DNA from: Polluticoccus soli
Lineage (GTDB): Bacteria; Bacteroidota; Bacteroidia; Chitinophagales; Chitinophagaceae
DNA length: 64,000 nucleotides
Assembly (NCBI RefSeq): GCF_029269745.1
Contig: NZ_JARJHT010000002.1
Span: 744,001-808,000 of the forward strand
Reading direction: 5' to 3'
Positions within the stretch are counted from its first letter, which is position 1, and each line of letters begins with the position of its first letter. The notes under the pieces are model-generated. The model was not told the DNA's origin, ran no database searches, and worked only from the letters and a program-made list of their open reading frames with translations. Made by a program: the position numbers and the translations under genes. Of the stretch, positions 1-8,564 are shown one piece after another.

Positions 1-401
1 GTTGCGCTATGGATTGCTACGATACTGCACTGCGTTATTCTAAACAGCGCGTTCAGTTTGGCAAACCTATCGCTGCTTTCCAGCTTACGCAGAAGAAACT
101 GGCCGAAATGATCACCGAGATAACTAAGACTCAATTACTTAACTGGCGCCTCGGCGTTCTGCGCGACGAGGACCGTGCTACACCTGCCCAGATATCTATG
201 GCTAAACGTAACAGTGTTGATATCGCCCTGAAAGTATCGCGCGAAGCCCGCCAGATACTGGGTGGAATGGGTATCACAGGCGAGTTCAGCATCATGCGCC
301 ACATGATGAACCTGGAATCGGTTGTTACCTATGAGGGTACGCACGACATTCACCTGCTTATAACGGGTATGGATGTGACTGGAATCAATGCTTTTAAATA
401 A
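1..401 (+). CDS. Acyl-CoA dehydrogenase, glutaryl-CoA dehydrogenase type (3' part only)
   Basis: The gene enters from the left edge, so only its last 133 or so residues are visible, in frame from base 3. They form the C-terminal helical domain of an FAD-dependent acyl-CoA dehydrogenase. The stretch RVQFGKPIAAFQLTQ is typical of this domain. The late motif TYEGTHDIH carries the Glu that serves as catalytic base in glutaryl-CoA dehydrogenases, and the rest of the tail fits that subfamily better than short-chain enzymes. In the family the enzyme oxidises and decarboxylates glutaryl-CoA to crotonyl-CoA in lysine and tryptophan breakdown. Subfamily assignment from the C-terminus alone is good but not certain. 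Confidence 0.85.
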   Translation, partial: CAMDCYDTALRYSKQRVQFGKPIAAFQLTQKKLAEMITEITKTQLLNWRLGVLRDEDRATPAQISMAKRNSVDIALKVSREARQILGGMGITGEFSIMRHMMNLESVVTYEGTHDIHLLITGMDVTGINAFK

Positions 402-421
402 TCGATCCTTATTTCGATAAG

Positions 422-447
422 AAAAGCCGGCTAACTGCCGGCTTTTT
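422..447. terminator. Bidirectional rho-independent terminator
   Basis: A 10-bp perfect stem (AAAAGCCGGC, 422-431, with GCCGGCTTTT, 437-446) and a TAACT loop are followed by Ts. A-runs at the 5' side make it work on both strands, which fits its place between two convergent genes. Confidence 0.85.
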
Positions 448-451
448 CGTT

Positions 452-904
452 TTAAGCTATTCTTTCAGCAATCTTCCTGCTGGCCTGCCATGCCTCCATA
501 TTCTCCTTCTCATTGATAGACACCGCAACTTCTATCTTCCAGTTGTCGTGTTTATCCAGCCGCAGTATGTAGTTATAATCGCAGTCGTAAACTGGCTTTT
601 TGTTCTTGTCAAAATATTGCCAATTCAACTTCACTTTGATGATGCGGTCACTCCAGGCTCTTTTACCCCAGATGTCAGGCCGGGCATAAGTAATACCAAA
701 CTGTTTGTAAAACATGGTGCCCTGGTTAAAGAGTCCTTCCAGCTTACTTGCTTCCGTAAATACTTGAGCAGAATCGTCGGCCAGGAAAGTGCAGGGAAGA
801 GAGTAATGTTGCGCCATTGCCTTGGTATCGAAGTTCTCGAGCGCCTGTGCATATGATTCAAAAAAACTGTTCACGCGATTCATTGCCTGTACCTGTATAC
901 TCAT
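452..904 (-). CDS. NTF2-like (SnoaL/DUF4440-type) protein
   Basis: 150 residues with no signal peptide or membrane segment. The pattern is that of the small cone-shaped NTF2-like fold: an N-terminal helix (MNRVNSFFESYAQALENFD), a DTKAMAQHY segment, then alternating strands ending in WKIEVAVSI. Family members are enzymes or ligand-binding proteins and the fold alone does not give a substrate. Length fits a single domain. It stands alone, convergent to the acyl-CoA dehydrogenase and on the same strand as the secreted protein upstream, with a 51-bp gap. Fold call is fairly sure; function unknown. Confidence 0.6.
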   Translation of the reverse strand: MSIQVQAMNRVNSFFESYAQALENFDTKAMAQHYSLPCTFLADDSAQVFTEASKLEGLFNQGTMFYKQFGITYARPDIWGKRAWSDRIIKVKLNWQYFDKNKKPVYDCDYNYILRLDKHDNWKIEVAVSINEKENMEAWQASRKIAERIA

Positions 905-955
905 CTCGTCTGAATTTGGGCGACAAAACTACGGCATCGATAGCAATGCAGAAAA

Positions 956-2833
956 TTAGTGCAGAATGATAAATTTAACTCCCTGAACCTCACCATCGGC
1001 ACGGGCTCTGAGAATGTATTCACCAGGTGCAAGATGACTATGTAGGGTGATCCTGGTGTCAATAAGCTTACCGTTCGACTGTATCTTATCTTTATACAAC
1101 ACAACGCCACTGCCGCCATGGTAAATGGCGATTTCGACCACCTGCGGTTTCTTCACTCGACCTACAAGATCAAATACACCATTATTGGGATTGGGAATTA
1201 CATCAAACAAGGTATAGTCGGTCAGATACCATACGCCGACTTCTGTCGATGTATCAGATGAACAGCCTGCAAAATTGCCTGTTACCGTATACACGCCTTT
1301 GTTTCGCTCGGTGACTGATGGTATGGTTGGATTTTGTTCATTGGAACTAAAACCATTCGGTCCTTTCCAATGAAAGCTGGTACCGGCAATAGAGCTATTG
1401 GCCGTCAATTGCACTGGTTTTTGAACAGTCACCATGAATTCTTTATCGGTTGTGACGACTGGTGTTGGCTTTATAATAACCGCGACGCTATCTGTCCTGG
1501 AACAACCGTCAATATCCGATCTCAATATGTATTTTCCCTCTGCGGTCTTTGTAACATTAGGTATCATCGGGAACGATGGCCCAAAACTTTCGCCATTGGG
1601 ACCAGTGAACTGATACGTTACAACACCGGGTTGAATTATTTGTACCGTGTTTATGAGTAAGGTATCTCCTTCACACACCGGACTATTAGCATTTAGCACC
1701 GTGGGATAAGGATAAGGCTTTACACGCAGATCAATGCTGTCTACTCCGTTGCAGCCATTCCTAACTGTGTGTATATAGTATGTTCCCGAGGAAGAAGTTT
1801 TTGCATTCGGTATTGTGAGCGCCGAATCGCTTACCTGGAATCCATTGGGACCTTTCCATGCGTAGACAATATTGCCGGTGTCAGTAGCTTTTGCCTGCAA
1901 TTCACCACCTTCGCAAAGCGGACTATTGGTAGTAATACTCAGCTTCGGAGCAGGTATCACATCTAGCCACACACTATCGACTTTGCCAGAATAACAGCCT
2001 GCCTCTACACTGCGTACTTTATACCAGCCTTCGCCCGAAGCAGCGACCTTTGCTATGTAGGGGTCTTTCGATCCGTCTGCAAAGCCATGCGGACCGCTCC
2101 ACTCAAAGCCCGGTGCCAATGGTGTGCTTGTAGCGTTTAGCTGCACAGTCTCGCCTTCGCATACCACGGTTGGGGTGGCGGAAGCTGTCGGATTGGGTGG
2201 CAATGGTTGAACCCACACGATAGTTTGAGTAACCGGCGAAGGACATTTTGAAGATTTGCTATAGCGAACAATATTGTACGTTCCTGAGTATGCAATGGGA
2301 GCATCGTTGACACTCAGCGCACTTGCCTGCGCCGGGGCAGACAGGATACCGCCACTCCACACGATGCTGTCTGTTTGACTCGAACCAGCATTGGTCACTT
2401 TTACAAGTAAAGTATCATGTTCGCAAACCGGCGAATTATTACTTACTATCGGGGCGTTCGGGACATATTCGATCCTAATATCACTGCCGTTATCAGGCGA
2501 AATTATCATCGGTAAAGTACTTATCAGCCGCATGCGGTACCCTTTACCAACAACTAACCCGATAGGGAAAGTAACAGTTATATTGTCCGAAGTTTTTGCA
2601 GTAACGGATCCAATATCGATAGGTGCGACAAAATTTCCTGTTACATCCGAAAGCTGGGCGGTGAATACATTTCCGTTTTGGAAAGTTCCTGTTGTGGTAA
2701 AACCTAATGTTACCGTTTTGCCATGACAAACAACAGTATCGCTGAAGGGCTGGTTGAAATAGACGAACTGTGCCTGGGCCCTCGGCAGACAGACATTGAA
2801 AATCAATACAATTATGGCAACCAGCCGAAACAT
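956..2833 (-). CDS. Secreted Ig-like/PKD-repeat protein with T9SS sorting domain
   Basis: 625 residues. A signal peptide ends near ALA-type sequence RAQAQ at about residue 22. An N-terminal beta module (about 25-130) follows, then about four or five Ig-like repeats, each opening with variants of NSPVCEGDTL and containing a WxGPNGF core. The last 90 residues form a T9SS C-terminal sorting domain starting FDVIPNPNNGVFDL and ending in EYILRARADGEVQGVKFIILH-like strands. In Bacteroidota such domains direct export across the outer membrane and anchoring to the surface. Probably a cell-surface adhesin or matrix protein. Its first module is clearly related to the one after the propeller of the 53826-57833 protein. 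Confidence 0.8.
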   Translation of the reverse strand: MFRLVAIIVLIFNVCLPRAQAQFVYFNQPFSDTVVCHGKTVTLGFTTTGTFQNGNVFTAQLSDVTGNFVAPIDIGSVTAKTSDNITVTFPIGLVVGKGYRMRLISTLPMIISPDNGSDIRIEYVPNAPIVSNNSPVCEHDTLLVKVTNAGSSQTDSIVWSGGILSAPAQASALSVNDAPIAYSGTYNIVRYSKSSKCPSPVTQTIVWVQPLPPNPTASATPTVVCEGETVQLNATSTPLAPGFEWSGPHGFADGSKDPYIAKVAASGEGWYKVRSVEAGCYSGKVDSVWLDVIPAPKLSITTNSPLCEGGELQAKATDTGNIVYAWKGPNGFQVSDSALTIPNAKTSSSGTYYIHTVRNGCNGVDSIDLRVKPYPYPTVLNANSPVCEGDTLLINTVQIIQPGVVTYQFTGPNGESFGPSFPMIPNVTKTAEGKYILRSDIDGCSRTDSVAVIIKPTPVVTTDKEFMVTVQKPVQLTANSSIAGTSFHWKGPNGFSSNEQNPTIPSVTERNKGVYTVTGNFAGCSSDTSTEVGVWYLTDYTLFDVIPNPNNGVFDLVGRVKKPQVVEIAIYHGGSGVVLYKDKIQSNGKLIDTRITLHSHLAPGEYILRARADGEVQGVKFIILH

Positions 2834-2977
2834 GAGGTAGTTTCCTTAAAGTTAATGATTAAAGATTGATATTAAAATAGCTTGTTGTGCGAAGAAAAGA
2901 ACACAATATTAACGCGTTGCCTTACGTTTTTTCTTAAATTACTGTCTAATTGATTGAGGTTACATAAAACTGCACTT

Positions 2978-3649
2978 ATGAAACACATCCTTTTCGCAAC
3001 CACAATGCTCCTCGCGATCGGGGCACAGGCACAAAAATTAGAGGTTGGCGGCAATTTCGGCATAGCCAACACTATTGACCGAAATGCAGGTGGTACTCAG
3101 TTATATTATTCTTTAAAAGGAATATACAACGTCTGTAACGGTTTGCAGGTGGGCATCAGTGGCAATCTCACACATCTTCCTTTTGAGGCTGTGATAACCA
3201 GTGAAATATATAGTGGCTCTATCCCACCGATAACACCGGTGTTCGATATCGCTTACATCCCCGGCACTGAGTTGGTACACAACGTGAAGGCATTTGCCAA
3301 TGTAAAACGTGATGTTGGTTTCGGTGCGCTGACGGTTTACTCAGGTCTGTCAGCTGGTATCATGAGCACGATGCCGACCGACAAGCCCAGAAGCAACCTG
3401 GCCAATGGCTATACGCTGGGTGCGCAGGCCGGTGCTACCTACAACGTCACCAAACGGTTTGGGGTGAACGCAGAACTGGCGGCAGACTATATAAATATGA
3501 AAGCAAATGGCAGTGACTTTGGTCGAGAGGCAGGCAAGAACAACCTGACCACCATCAATATGCCCCTTACCATTGGTTTCAGGTATAAGCTGTCTTGTCC
3601 TTGCCCTAAGAGCTGCCCCTTGAGTAGAGACAACAAAGACTCAAAATAA
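2978..3649 (+). CDS. Outer-membrane beta-barrel protein
   Basis: 223 residues from the ATG at 2978; an upstream in-frame TTG would put eight charged residues before a clean signal peptide (MKHILFATTMLLAIGAQAQ), so the ATG is preferred. The mature part alternates glycine and aromatic residues as in small porin-like barrels (LEVGGNFGIANT, GLQVGISGNLTHL, VYSGLSAGI, GYTLGAQAGATYNV). It ends in an unusual Cys-rich tail (CPCPKSCPL) after the last strand, with four cysteines in eleven residues. Barrel call is good; ligand or role unknown. Closed by a terminator 26 bp downstream. Confidence 0.6.
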   Translation: MKHILFATTMLLAIGAQAQKLEVGGNFGIANTIDRNAGGTQLYYSLKGIYNVCNGLQVGISGNLTHLPFEAVITSEIYSGSIPPITPVFDIAYIPGTELVHNVKAFANVKRDVGFGALTVYSGLSAGIMSTMPTDKPRSNLANGYTLGAQAGATYNVTKRFGVNAELAADYINMKANGSDFGREAGKNNLTTINMPLTIGFRYKLSCPCPKSCPLSRDNKDSK

Positions 3650-3674
3650 CTAGCCACAAAATATCATCAACAAG

Positions 3675-3698
3675 AAAAGCCACCTTGCGGTGGCTTTT
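3675..3698. terminator. Bidirectional rho-independent terminator
   Basis: Perfect 10-bp stem AAAAGCCACC (3675-3684) with GGTGGCTTTT (3689-3698), loop TTGC. Lies between the convergent barrel gene and dnaB. Confidence 0.85.
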
Positions 3699-3726
3699 AG
3701 TTTTGGGTCTCGTAAGTAAGAGTATC

Positions 3727-5451
3727 TTAAAACGGTGCATCCTCGTCCATCTGGCCCGGATTGGGCTTTTGCTTGAATGGAGCAGGCATATCATCGTCGT
3801 CAAAATTGTAATCGTTGGCCTTTGACGGCATTGTCTGGAAGCCGCCCGGTATGAACATCTTGCTACCGCCGAAATCGCTCGTATCAGGTTGCCTGCCACG
3901 TATACCTGCTGCAGGATTTTCGTTTTGGGGTTTGAAGCCGCCACCACCGCCACCTGAAGCACGGTCGAAGCTGCTGTTTCCGCCACCGCCGCCAGCAAAA
4001 GGACCAAATCCGCCACCGCCGCCGAAGCTGCCGAAATCATCATCCGGCAGGTCAACAAACTTCTGGTATTCTTTTATAAAACGCACCTTCACCGTATCGG
4101 TACTACCACTACGGTTTTTGGCTATGTGCACGTGTGTTTCACCCTCTATAGGCTGGCCCATTTCATCATTGTTGATGCCATAATACTCAGGGCGGTATAG
4201 GAACATAACCATATCCGCATCCTGCTCTATCGCTCCCGATTCCCTAAGGTCACTCAGTTGAGGTACTTTCGACTCCTTACGGCTCTCAACCGAACGGTTC
4301 AACTGAGATAGTGCGATAATAGGTATTTCCAGCTCTTTAGCTAGCGATTTAAGATCGCGTGAGATCTTTGATATCTCCTGCTCTCGGTTACCACCACCAT
4401 TAATACTAGCCTGCATCAACTGCAGGTAGTCAATGATGATCATCTTGATGTCGTACTTCTGCTTCAGCCTGCGTGCTTTGGCCCTAAGCTCAAATATATT
4501 CAGTGCAGCTTGATCGTCGAGGAAAATTGGGGCGCTGGCCAGCTTATTCATACGTTGGGTCATCTGCACAAACTCATGCTCCTGCATACGGCCTTTAGTG
4601 ATGGCATCCATGCCTATCTCCGTCTGGCAGGCCAGCATACGCTTTACAAGCTCTCCCGCGCCCATCTCAAGCGAGAAGAAGGCTACCGGGAAAGGTTTAT
4701 CAGAGTTCATAGCCGCATTCATTGCCAGGTTAAGACAGAACGCCGTTTTACCAACCGCAGGACGGGCAGCCACGATGATGAGCGCATTCTTTTGCCAGCC
4801 CGAGGTAACCCTGTCAAGGTGGGTATAGCCTGTCGGTACGCCAGTTACGCTCTCTTTCTTATTCTTGGCTTCCTCTATCTCCTGTACCGTATTCACCAAC
4901 ACCTCTTTCAGGCTTTTAAAGTTCTTACGTAGGTGTTTATCAGTTATTTCGTACAGGTTCGATTCTGCTTTGTCCAGCAGGTCAAACACATCTGTGCTAT
5001 CCTCATAGGCATCGCTGATCACGCTGCCCGATATGCGGATAAGCTCGCGCTGGATGAATTTCTCCATCACGATACGGGCGTGCGCTTCTACGTGCGCGCT
5101 CGATACCACGCTCATTGTGAGGCGGGTAAGATAATAAGCGCCACCAACGATCTCCAATTCACTGCTGCGGCGAAGCTCTTCGGTTACCGTCAGCAAATCG
5201 ACAGGCATACCCTTGTCGAATAGCCGTCGTATCGATGCATAAATCTTTTGGTGGGCATCTACATAAAAACAGTCCTCGCTCTGAATGATCTCTAATACTT
5301 CTGCTAGTTTATCCTTCTCCAACATCACCGCACCCAATACCGCTTCTTCCAGTTCGGGGGCCTGTGGAGGCACTTTACCGTAAACCAGTGAAGTGATATC
5401 GGGTTTTCGGCTGCGGGTGTTGCCGAAATCCTTCTTAATATTTACTGCCAT
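3727..5451 (-). CDS. dnaB: Replicative DNA helicase DnaB
   Basis: 574 residues. The N-terminal DnaB domain (about 28-130, PQAPELEEAVLGAVML) is followed by a linker and the RecA-like helicase domain. Walker A is AARPAVGKTAF near residue 230, Walker B is MIIIDYLQLM, and the arginine-finger-region sequence SQLNRSVESR is intact. It is the hexameric ring that unwinds the replication fork. After the helicase core (about residue 470) comes a long tail with three glycine runs (GGGGGF, GGGGGN, GGGGGGF), then proline- and acid-rich sequence ending in MDEDAPF. That makes it some 70-100 residues longer than typical DnaB. It diverges from pheT across a gap rich in DnaA boxes. Confidence 0.95.
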   Translation of the reverse strand: MAVNIKKDFGNTRSRKPDITSLVYGKVPPQAPELEEAVLGAVMLEKDKLAEVLEIIQSEDCFYVDAHQKIYASIRRLFDKGMPVDLLTVTEELRRSSELEIVGGAYYLTRLTMSVVSSAHVEAHARIVMEKFIQRELIRISGSVISDAYEDSTDVFDLLDKAESNLYEITDKHLRKNFKSLKEVLVNTVQEIEEAKNKKESVTGVPTGYTHLDRVTSGWQKNALIIVAARPAVGKTAFCLNLAMNAAMNSDKPFPVAFFSLEMGAGELVKRMLACQTEIGMDAITKGRMQEHEFVQMTQRMNKLASAPIFLDDQAALNIFELRAKARRLKQKYDIKMIIIDYLQLMQASINGGGNREQEISKISRDLKSLAKELEIPIIALSQLNRSVESRKESKVPQLSDLRESGAIEQDADMVMFLYRPEYYGINNDEMGQPIEGETHVHIAKNRSGSTDTVKVRFIKEYQKFVDLPDDDFGSFGGGGGFGPFAGGGGGNSSFDRASGGGGGGFKPQNENPAAGIRGRQPDTSDFGGSKMFIPGGFQTMPSKANDYNFDDDDMPAPFKQKPNPGQMDEDAPF

Positions 5452-5470
5452 TGATGGTTAGTACGTTATA

Positions 5471-5498
5471 CTGTTGTTTTCGCTCTGTTGTTTTCGTT
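5471..5498 (+). repeat. 14-bp tandem direct repeat upstream of dnaB
   Basis: CTGTTGTTTTCGCT (5471-5484) is followed directly by CTGTTGTTTTCGTT (5485-5498), 13 of 14 bases identical. It lies 20 bp upstream of the dnaB start, in its leader or promoter. Spacing of 14 bp is not a helical turn; purpose unknown. Confidence 0.7.
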
Positions 5499-5550
5499 AA
5501 CCCTCATTTTCTCCCGGCTTTTAGTACAGTCCTATCTGTGTGACGCATGA

Positions 5551-5567
5551 AACATTTCGAAAATGTT
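5551..5567. repeat. Inverted repeat in the dnaB-pheT gap
   Basis: AACATTT (5551-5557) and AAATGTT (5561-5567) are perfect complements around CGA. It lies about 100 bp upstream of dnaB and could be a protein site or chance; there is no T-run, so it is not a terminator. Confidence 0.45.
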
Positions 5568-5721
5568 AAGCGGCGATTACCGGGGTGTTAAGAACGGGGG
5601 TTGATGTCTAAAGTAGATGGAAAAATGAATGCTCGAAACTTTTGATGAGGTTAAACTTTTAAGCCGTGGCCGCACAGGTTCTTCACATGTTTTTCCACTC
5701 CAAAGTTCTAAAAACCAAGTG

Positions 5722-5787
5722 ATATCCACATTCTTATTTATCCACACACAGGTTATGCACATATATTGCACAAAAAAATGTGGATAA
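5722..5787. other. DnaA-box cluster; candidate replication origin or DnaA-controlled region
   Basis: Three exact matches to TTATNCACA occur within 50 bp: TTATCCACA (5738-5746), TTATGCACA (5753-5761), and TTATCCACA on the minus strand (TGTGGATAA, 5779-5787). A one-mismatch box ATATCCACA is at 5722-5730, and another (TTCTTCACA) at 5679-5687. An AT-rich stretch with eight consecutive Ts follows at about 5803-5812. The cluster sits in the 429-bp gap between divergent dnaB and pheT; the rest of the gap holds the two repeats above and no credible gene. Origins have this look, but DnaA clusters also regulate promoters such as that of dnaB, so origin status is an inference. Confidence 0.5.
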
Positions 5788-5880
5788 AACCCCGTTGACG
5801 CGATTTTTTTTAAAGGATGCCGTTTGTTATCATGAACGGATTTCAAAGGCTATCTTTACGGCAAATTTTCTCAAAAACAG

Positions 5881-8289
5881 ATGGTTATTTCTTATCAATG
5901 GTTGCTCAGCTACCTGCCCAAACCCCTTCCGGCAGGCGAATTGGGCGCTATTTTGACATCAATAGGACTGGAAGTAGAAGCGATCGAACCCGTTGAAGCA
6001 GTGAAAGGAAGCCTTGCAGGACTGGTAATAGGTGAAGTATTGACGGCTGAAAAACACCCTAATGCAGACAAACTTAAAGTAACAACTGTAAATATAGGCG
6101 GCGAAACTCCGCTGAAAATAGTGTGCGGCGCACCAAACGTAGCTGCAGGGCAGCGGGTTATCGTAGCTCCGATCGGCACTACGGTTCACCCGACAGAAGG
6201 TGAGTCTTTCCTGATAAAAAAGGCGAAAATACGTGGCGAAGAGAGCGAAGGCATGATCTGCGCCGACGACGAGATAGGCCTGGGCATGGACCACGCTGGT
6301 ATCAAAATATTGCCGGAAGACGCGCCTATAGGCACTTTGGCTGCTACTTATTTCAATATTTCTGAGCCAGATCACGCGATTCATATCGGCCTCACAGCCA
6401 ATCGATCTGATGCCATGAGCCACATCGGCGTAGCCGGCGATGTATGTGCGTATCTGTCGCATCACGCTGGCAGCAGGCATTCTGTGCAATTGCCTGAAAT
6501 TAAGCTACCTGCAAAGAGTGATAATCTTGACATCAACGTTACAATAGAAGCACTAGAAGCTTGTCCACGTTATATGGGACTGTCGCTCACCAATGTGAAA
6601 GTTGGACAGTCCCCAGAATGGCTCCAGCAGCGTCTGAAGACCATTGGCGTGCGCTCGATCAATAACGTTGTGGACATTACGAATTTCGTTTTGCACGAAT
6701 ATGGGCAACCTCTACATGCATTTGATGCAGCTGCTGTAAAAGGCAACAAAGTAATAGTGAAGTTCATGCCCGAAGGCAGCAAGTTCACGACGCTTGATGA
6801 AAAAGAACGTACGCTGCAGGGCAATGACCTGATGATCTGCAACGAATCTGAAGGCATGTGTATAGCAGGTGTGTTCGGTGGTTTGCACAGCGGTGTAACT
6901 GATAACACTACCAGCATATTCCTTGAAAGTGCCTATTTCGACGCTAAACATATTCGCCGCACTTCGATGCACCACGGCCTGCGTACCGATGCAGCTACGC
7001 ATTTTGAGAAAGGAGTGGACATCAACAATGTAGAACCCGCTTTAAAGCGTGCTGCCGCTTTAATGGTAGAAATATGTGGCGCTAAGATCGCTTCAGAGGT
7101 TGTTGATGTTTACGTCAATAAAATACAACCAGTAACTGTTGATGTCACTTACGAATACATTAACAAGTTGAGTGGCAAAGAATACAGCGCAGCTACGGTA
7201 AAGAACATTCTGACGGAGCTTGGTTTCACCATGCAGAACGAAGCCGAAAAAGGCTTCACCGTGCAAGTGCCAACCAACAAAACAGATGTAACACAACAGG
7301 CTGACGTTGTAGAAGAGATCCTTCGAATTGATGGCCTGGACAATGTGCAGATACCCGATAGACTGAGCATGTCACTGGCACGCCCGATGGCCAACGATCG
7401 CCGTGACCGCGAAAAGATAGCTAACATGCTCTCAGCTTCAGGTTTCAATGAGATCGTGACGAACTCTATAGTCAACAGCAAATTCTATCCAGAGCGCGAA
7501 GACCTGGTTCGCATGCTCAATAGTCTTAGTAGCGAATTGGATGTGATGCGTCCATCGATGTTGGAAAGCGGACTGGAAGTGCTGCAATACAACTACAACC
7601 GCAAAAACCAGGACCTTGCTTTATACGAGTTCGGAACCGTATACAGGCAGGAAAATGGCAAATACATTGAAGACGCGCAGCTGGCTTTGTGGGTAACAGG
7701 CAACATGCAGCAGGCTGCATGGAATGCAAAACCTGCAAGGGCCGACATGTTCTATGTTAAAGGTGTGATCGATAAAATGGCAGCTCTGAGCGGAGTAAAC
7801 AATTTGTCTTTGCATTACACCGAAGGCGCTGATACACGTGTAGAATGGAAATATAAAAACCAGGTAGTTGCAACAGCAACACAGGTTCCTGCCAAAAAGC
7901 TGGACAACTTTGACATCAAGCAAGACGTATACTTTATAGTTGTCAACTGGGCGCAATGGCTGAAAGCTGCTGCCAGCAGCAAGATAAAATACCAGGAAGT
8001 TCCTAAGTTCCCGGTAGTACAGCGCGACCTGGCCATAGTACTGGATAAAGCTGTGAGTTACCAGCAGGTACAGCAGGTTACAGAACAACTAAAGCTGCAA
8101 GGTCTGCTACAGTTCGGCCTGTTCGACGTATTTGAAAGTGAAAAGCTGGGCGCCGGTAAGAAATCTTACGCACTCAGTTATACCTTCCAGCTGCAAGACC
8201 GTACTTTGACAGATACTGAGATAGAACAGTTGATGCAGCAGCTGACCAATGCGTATAAAACTAAACTGCAGGCCCAAATTCGCGAGTAA
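5881..8289 (+). CDS. pheT: Phenylalanyl-tRNA synthetase beta subunit
   Basis: 802 residues, the usual bacterial length. In order: N-terminal region, tRNA-binding OB fold (about 40-150, LVIGEVLTAEKHPNADKL), B3/B4 editing domain (about 210-390), B5 domain (about 400-475), a catalytic-like core, and a C-terminal anticodon-binding domain (about 705-800, PKFPVVQRDLAIVLD). With PheS, encoded elsewhere, it charges tRNA-Phe. A possible promoter -7 element, TATCTTTA, is at 5851-5858, about 25 bp before the ATG. The last base of the stop codon is the first of the next ATG (TAATG), so the next gene is translationally coupled. Confidence 0.97.
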   Translation: MVISYQWLLSYLPKPLPAGELGAILTSIGLEVEAIEPVEAVKGSLAGLVIGEVLTAEKHPNADKLKVTTVNIGGETPLKIVCGAPNVAAGQRVIVAPIGTTVHPTEGESFLIKKAKIRGEESEGMICADDEIGLGMDHAGIKILPEDAPIGTLAATYFNISEPDHAIHIGLTANRSDAMSHIGVAGDVCAYLSHHAGSRHSVQLPEIKLPAKSDNLDINVTIEALEACPRYMGLSLTNVKVGQSPEWLQQRLKTIGVRSINNVVDITNFVLHEYGQPLHAFDAAAVKGNKVIVKFMPEGSKFTTLDEKERTLQGNDLMICNESEGMCIAGVFGGLHSGVTDNTTSIFLESAYFDAKHIRRTSMHHGLRTDAATHFEKGVDINNVEPALKRAAALMVEICGAKIASEVVDVYVNKIQPVTVDVTYEYINKLSGKEYSAATVKNILTELGFTMQNEAEKGFTVQVPTNKTDVTQQADVVEEILRIDGLDNVQIPDRLSMSLARPMANDRRDREKIANMLSASGFNEIVTNSIVNSKFYPEREDLVRMLNSLSSELDVMRPSMLESGLEVLQYNYNRKNQDLALYEFGTVYRQENGKYIEDAQLALWVTGNMQQAAWNAKPARADMFYVKGVIDKMAALSGVNNLSLHYTEGADTRVEWKYKNQVVATATQVPAKKLDNFDIKQDVYFIVVNWAQWLKAAASSKIKYQEVPKFPVVQRDLAIVLDKAVSYQQVQQVTEQLKLQGLLQFGLFDVFESEKLGAGKKSYALSYTFQLQDRTLTDTEIEQLMQQLTNAYKTKLQAQIRE

Positions 8290-8564
8290 TGCAGGAACTA
8301 CAACTATTGAACGATAAGCTGGATGCACTTTTAAAGAAATATGCAGCTCTGCAGGCAGAAAACGAACGCCTGAGGGAAACTATAGCCCAGCAAATCAGTT
8401 CTATAGAATCACTGAACTCTAACCTTTCAGTTCTGGAACAGTCTGTAATGGCTGCTACTATCAGCAGCAGTACTGCCAACGATAAGGAGAAAGAGGCTAT
8501 GCGCAAGCAACTGGACAACGTGATACTGGAAATAGATAAAATACTTACCAGCCTGAATGATTAA
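8289..8564 (+). CDS. Small coiled-coil protein, ZapB-like in form
   Basis: 91 residues, almost entirely predicted coiled coil (LLNDKLDALLKKYAALQAENERL, with heptad leucines), with a short serine/threonine break near residue 58. It overlaps the end of pheT by one base. In many Bacteroidota a coiled-coil gene in this place precedes zapA, and members are suspected to act with the Z-ring, but no zapA follows here; a lipoprotein gene does, overlapping by 8 bp. Role in division is inference from context only. Confidence 0.65.
   Translation: MQELQLLNDKLDALLKKYAALQAENERLRETIAQQISSIESLNSNLSVLEQSVMAATISSSTANDKEKEAMRKQLDNVILEIDKILTSLND

Noticed and set aside
3606-4058. 150-codon frame in the glycine-rich end of dnaB
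   Set aside because: It is a different reading frame of the repetitive GGC/GGT codons of the DnaB tail.
5577-5846. 89-codon minus-strand frame inside the dnaB-pheT gap
   Set aside because: Composition is unlike a protein, it covers the DnaA boxes, and it has no promoter or family resemblance.
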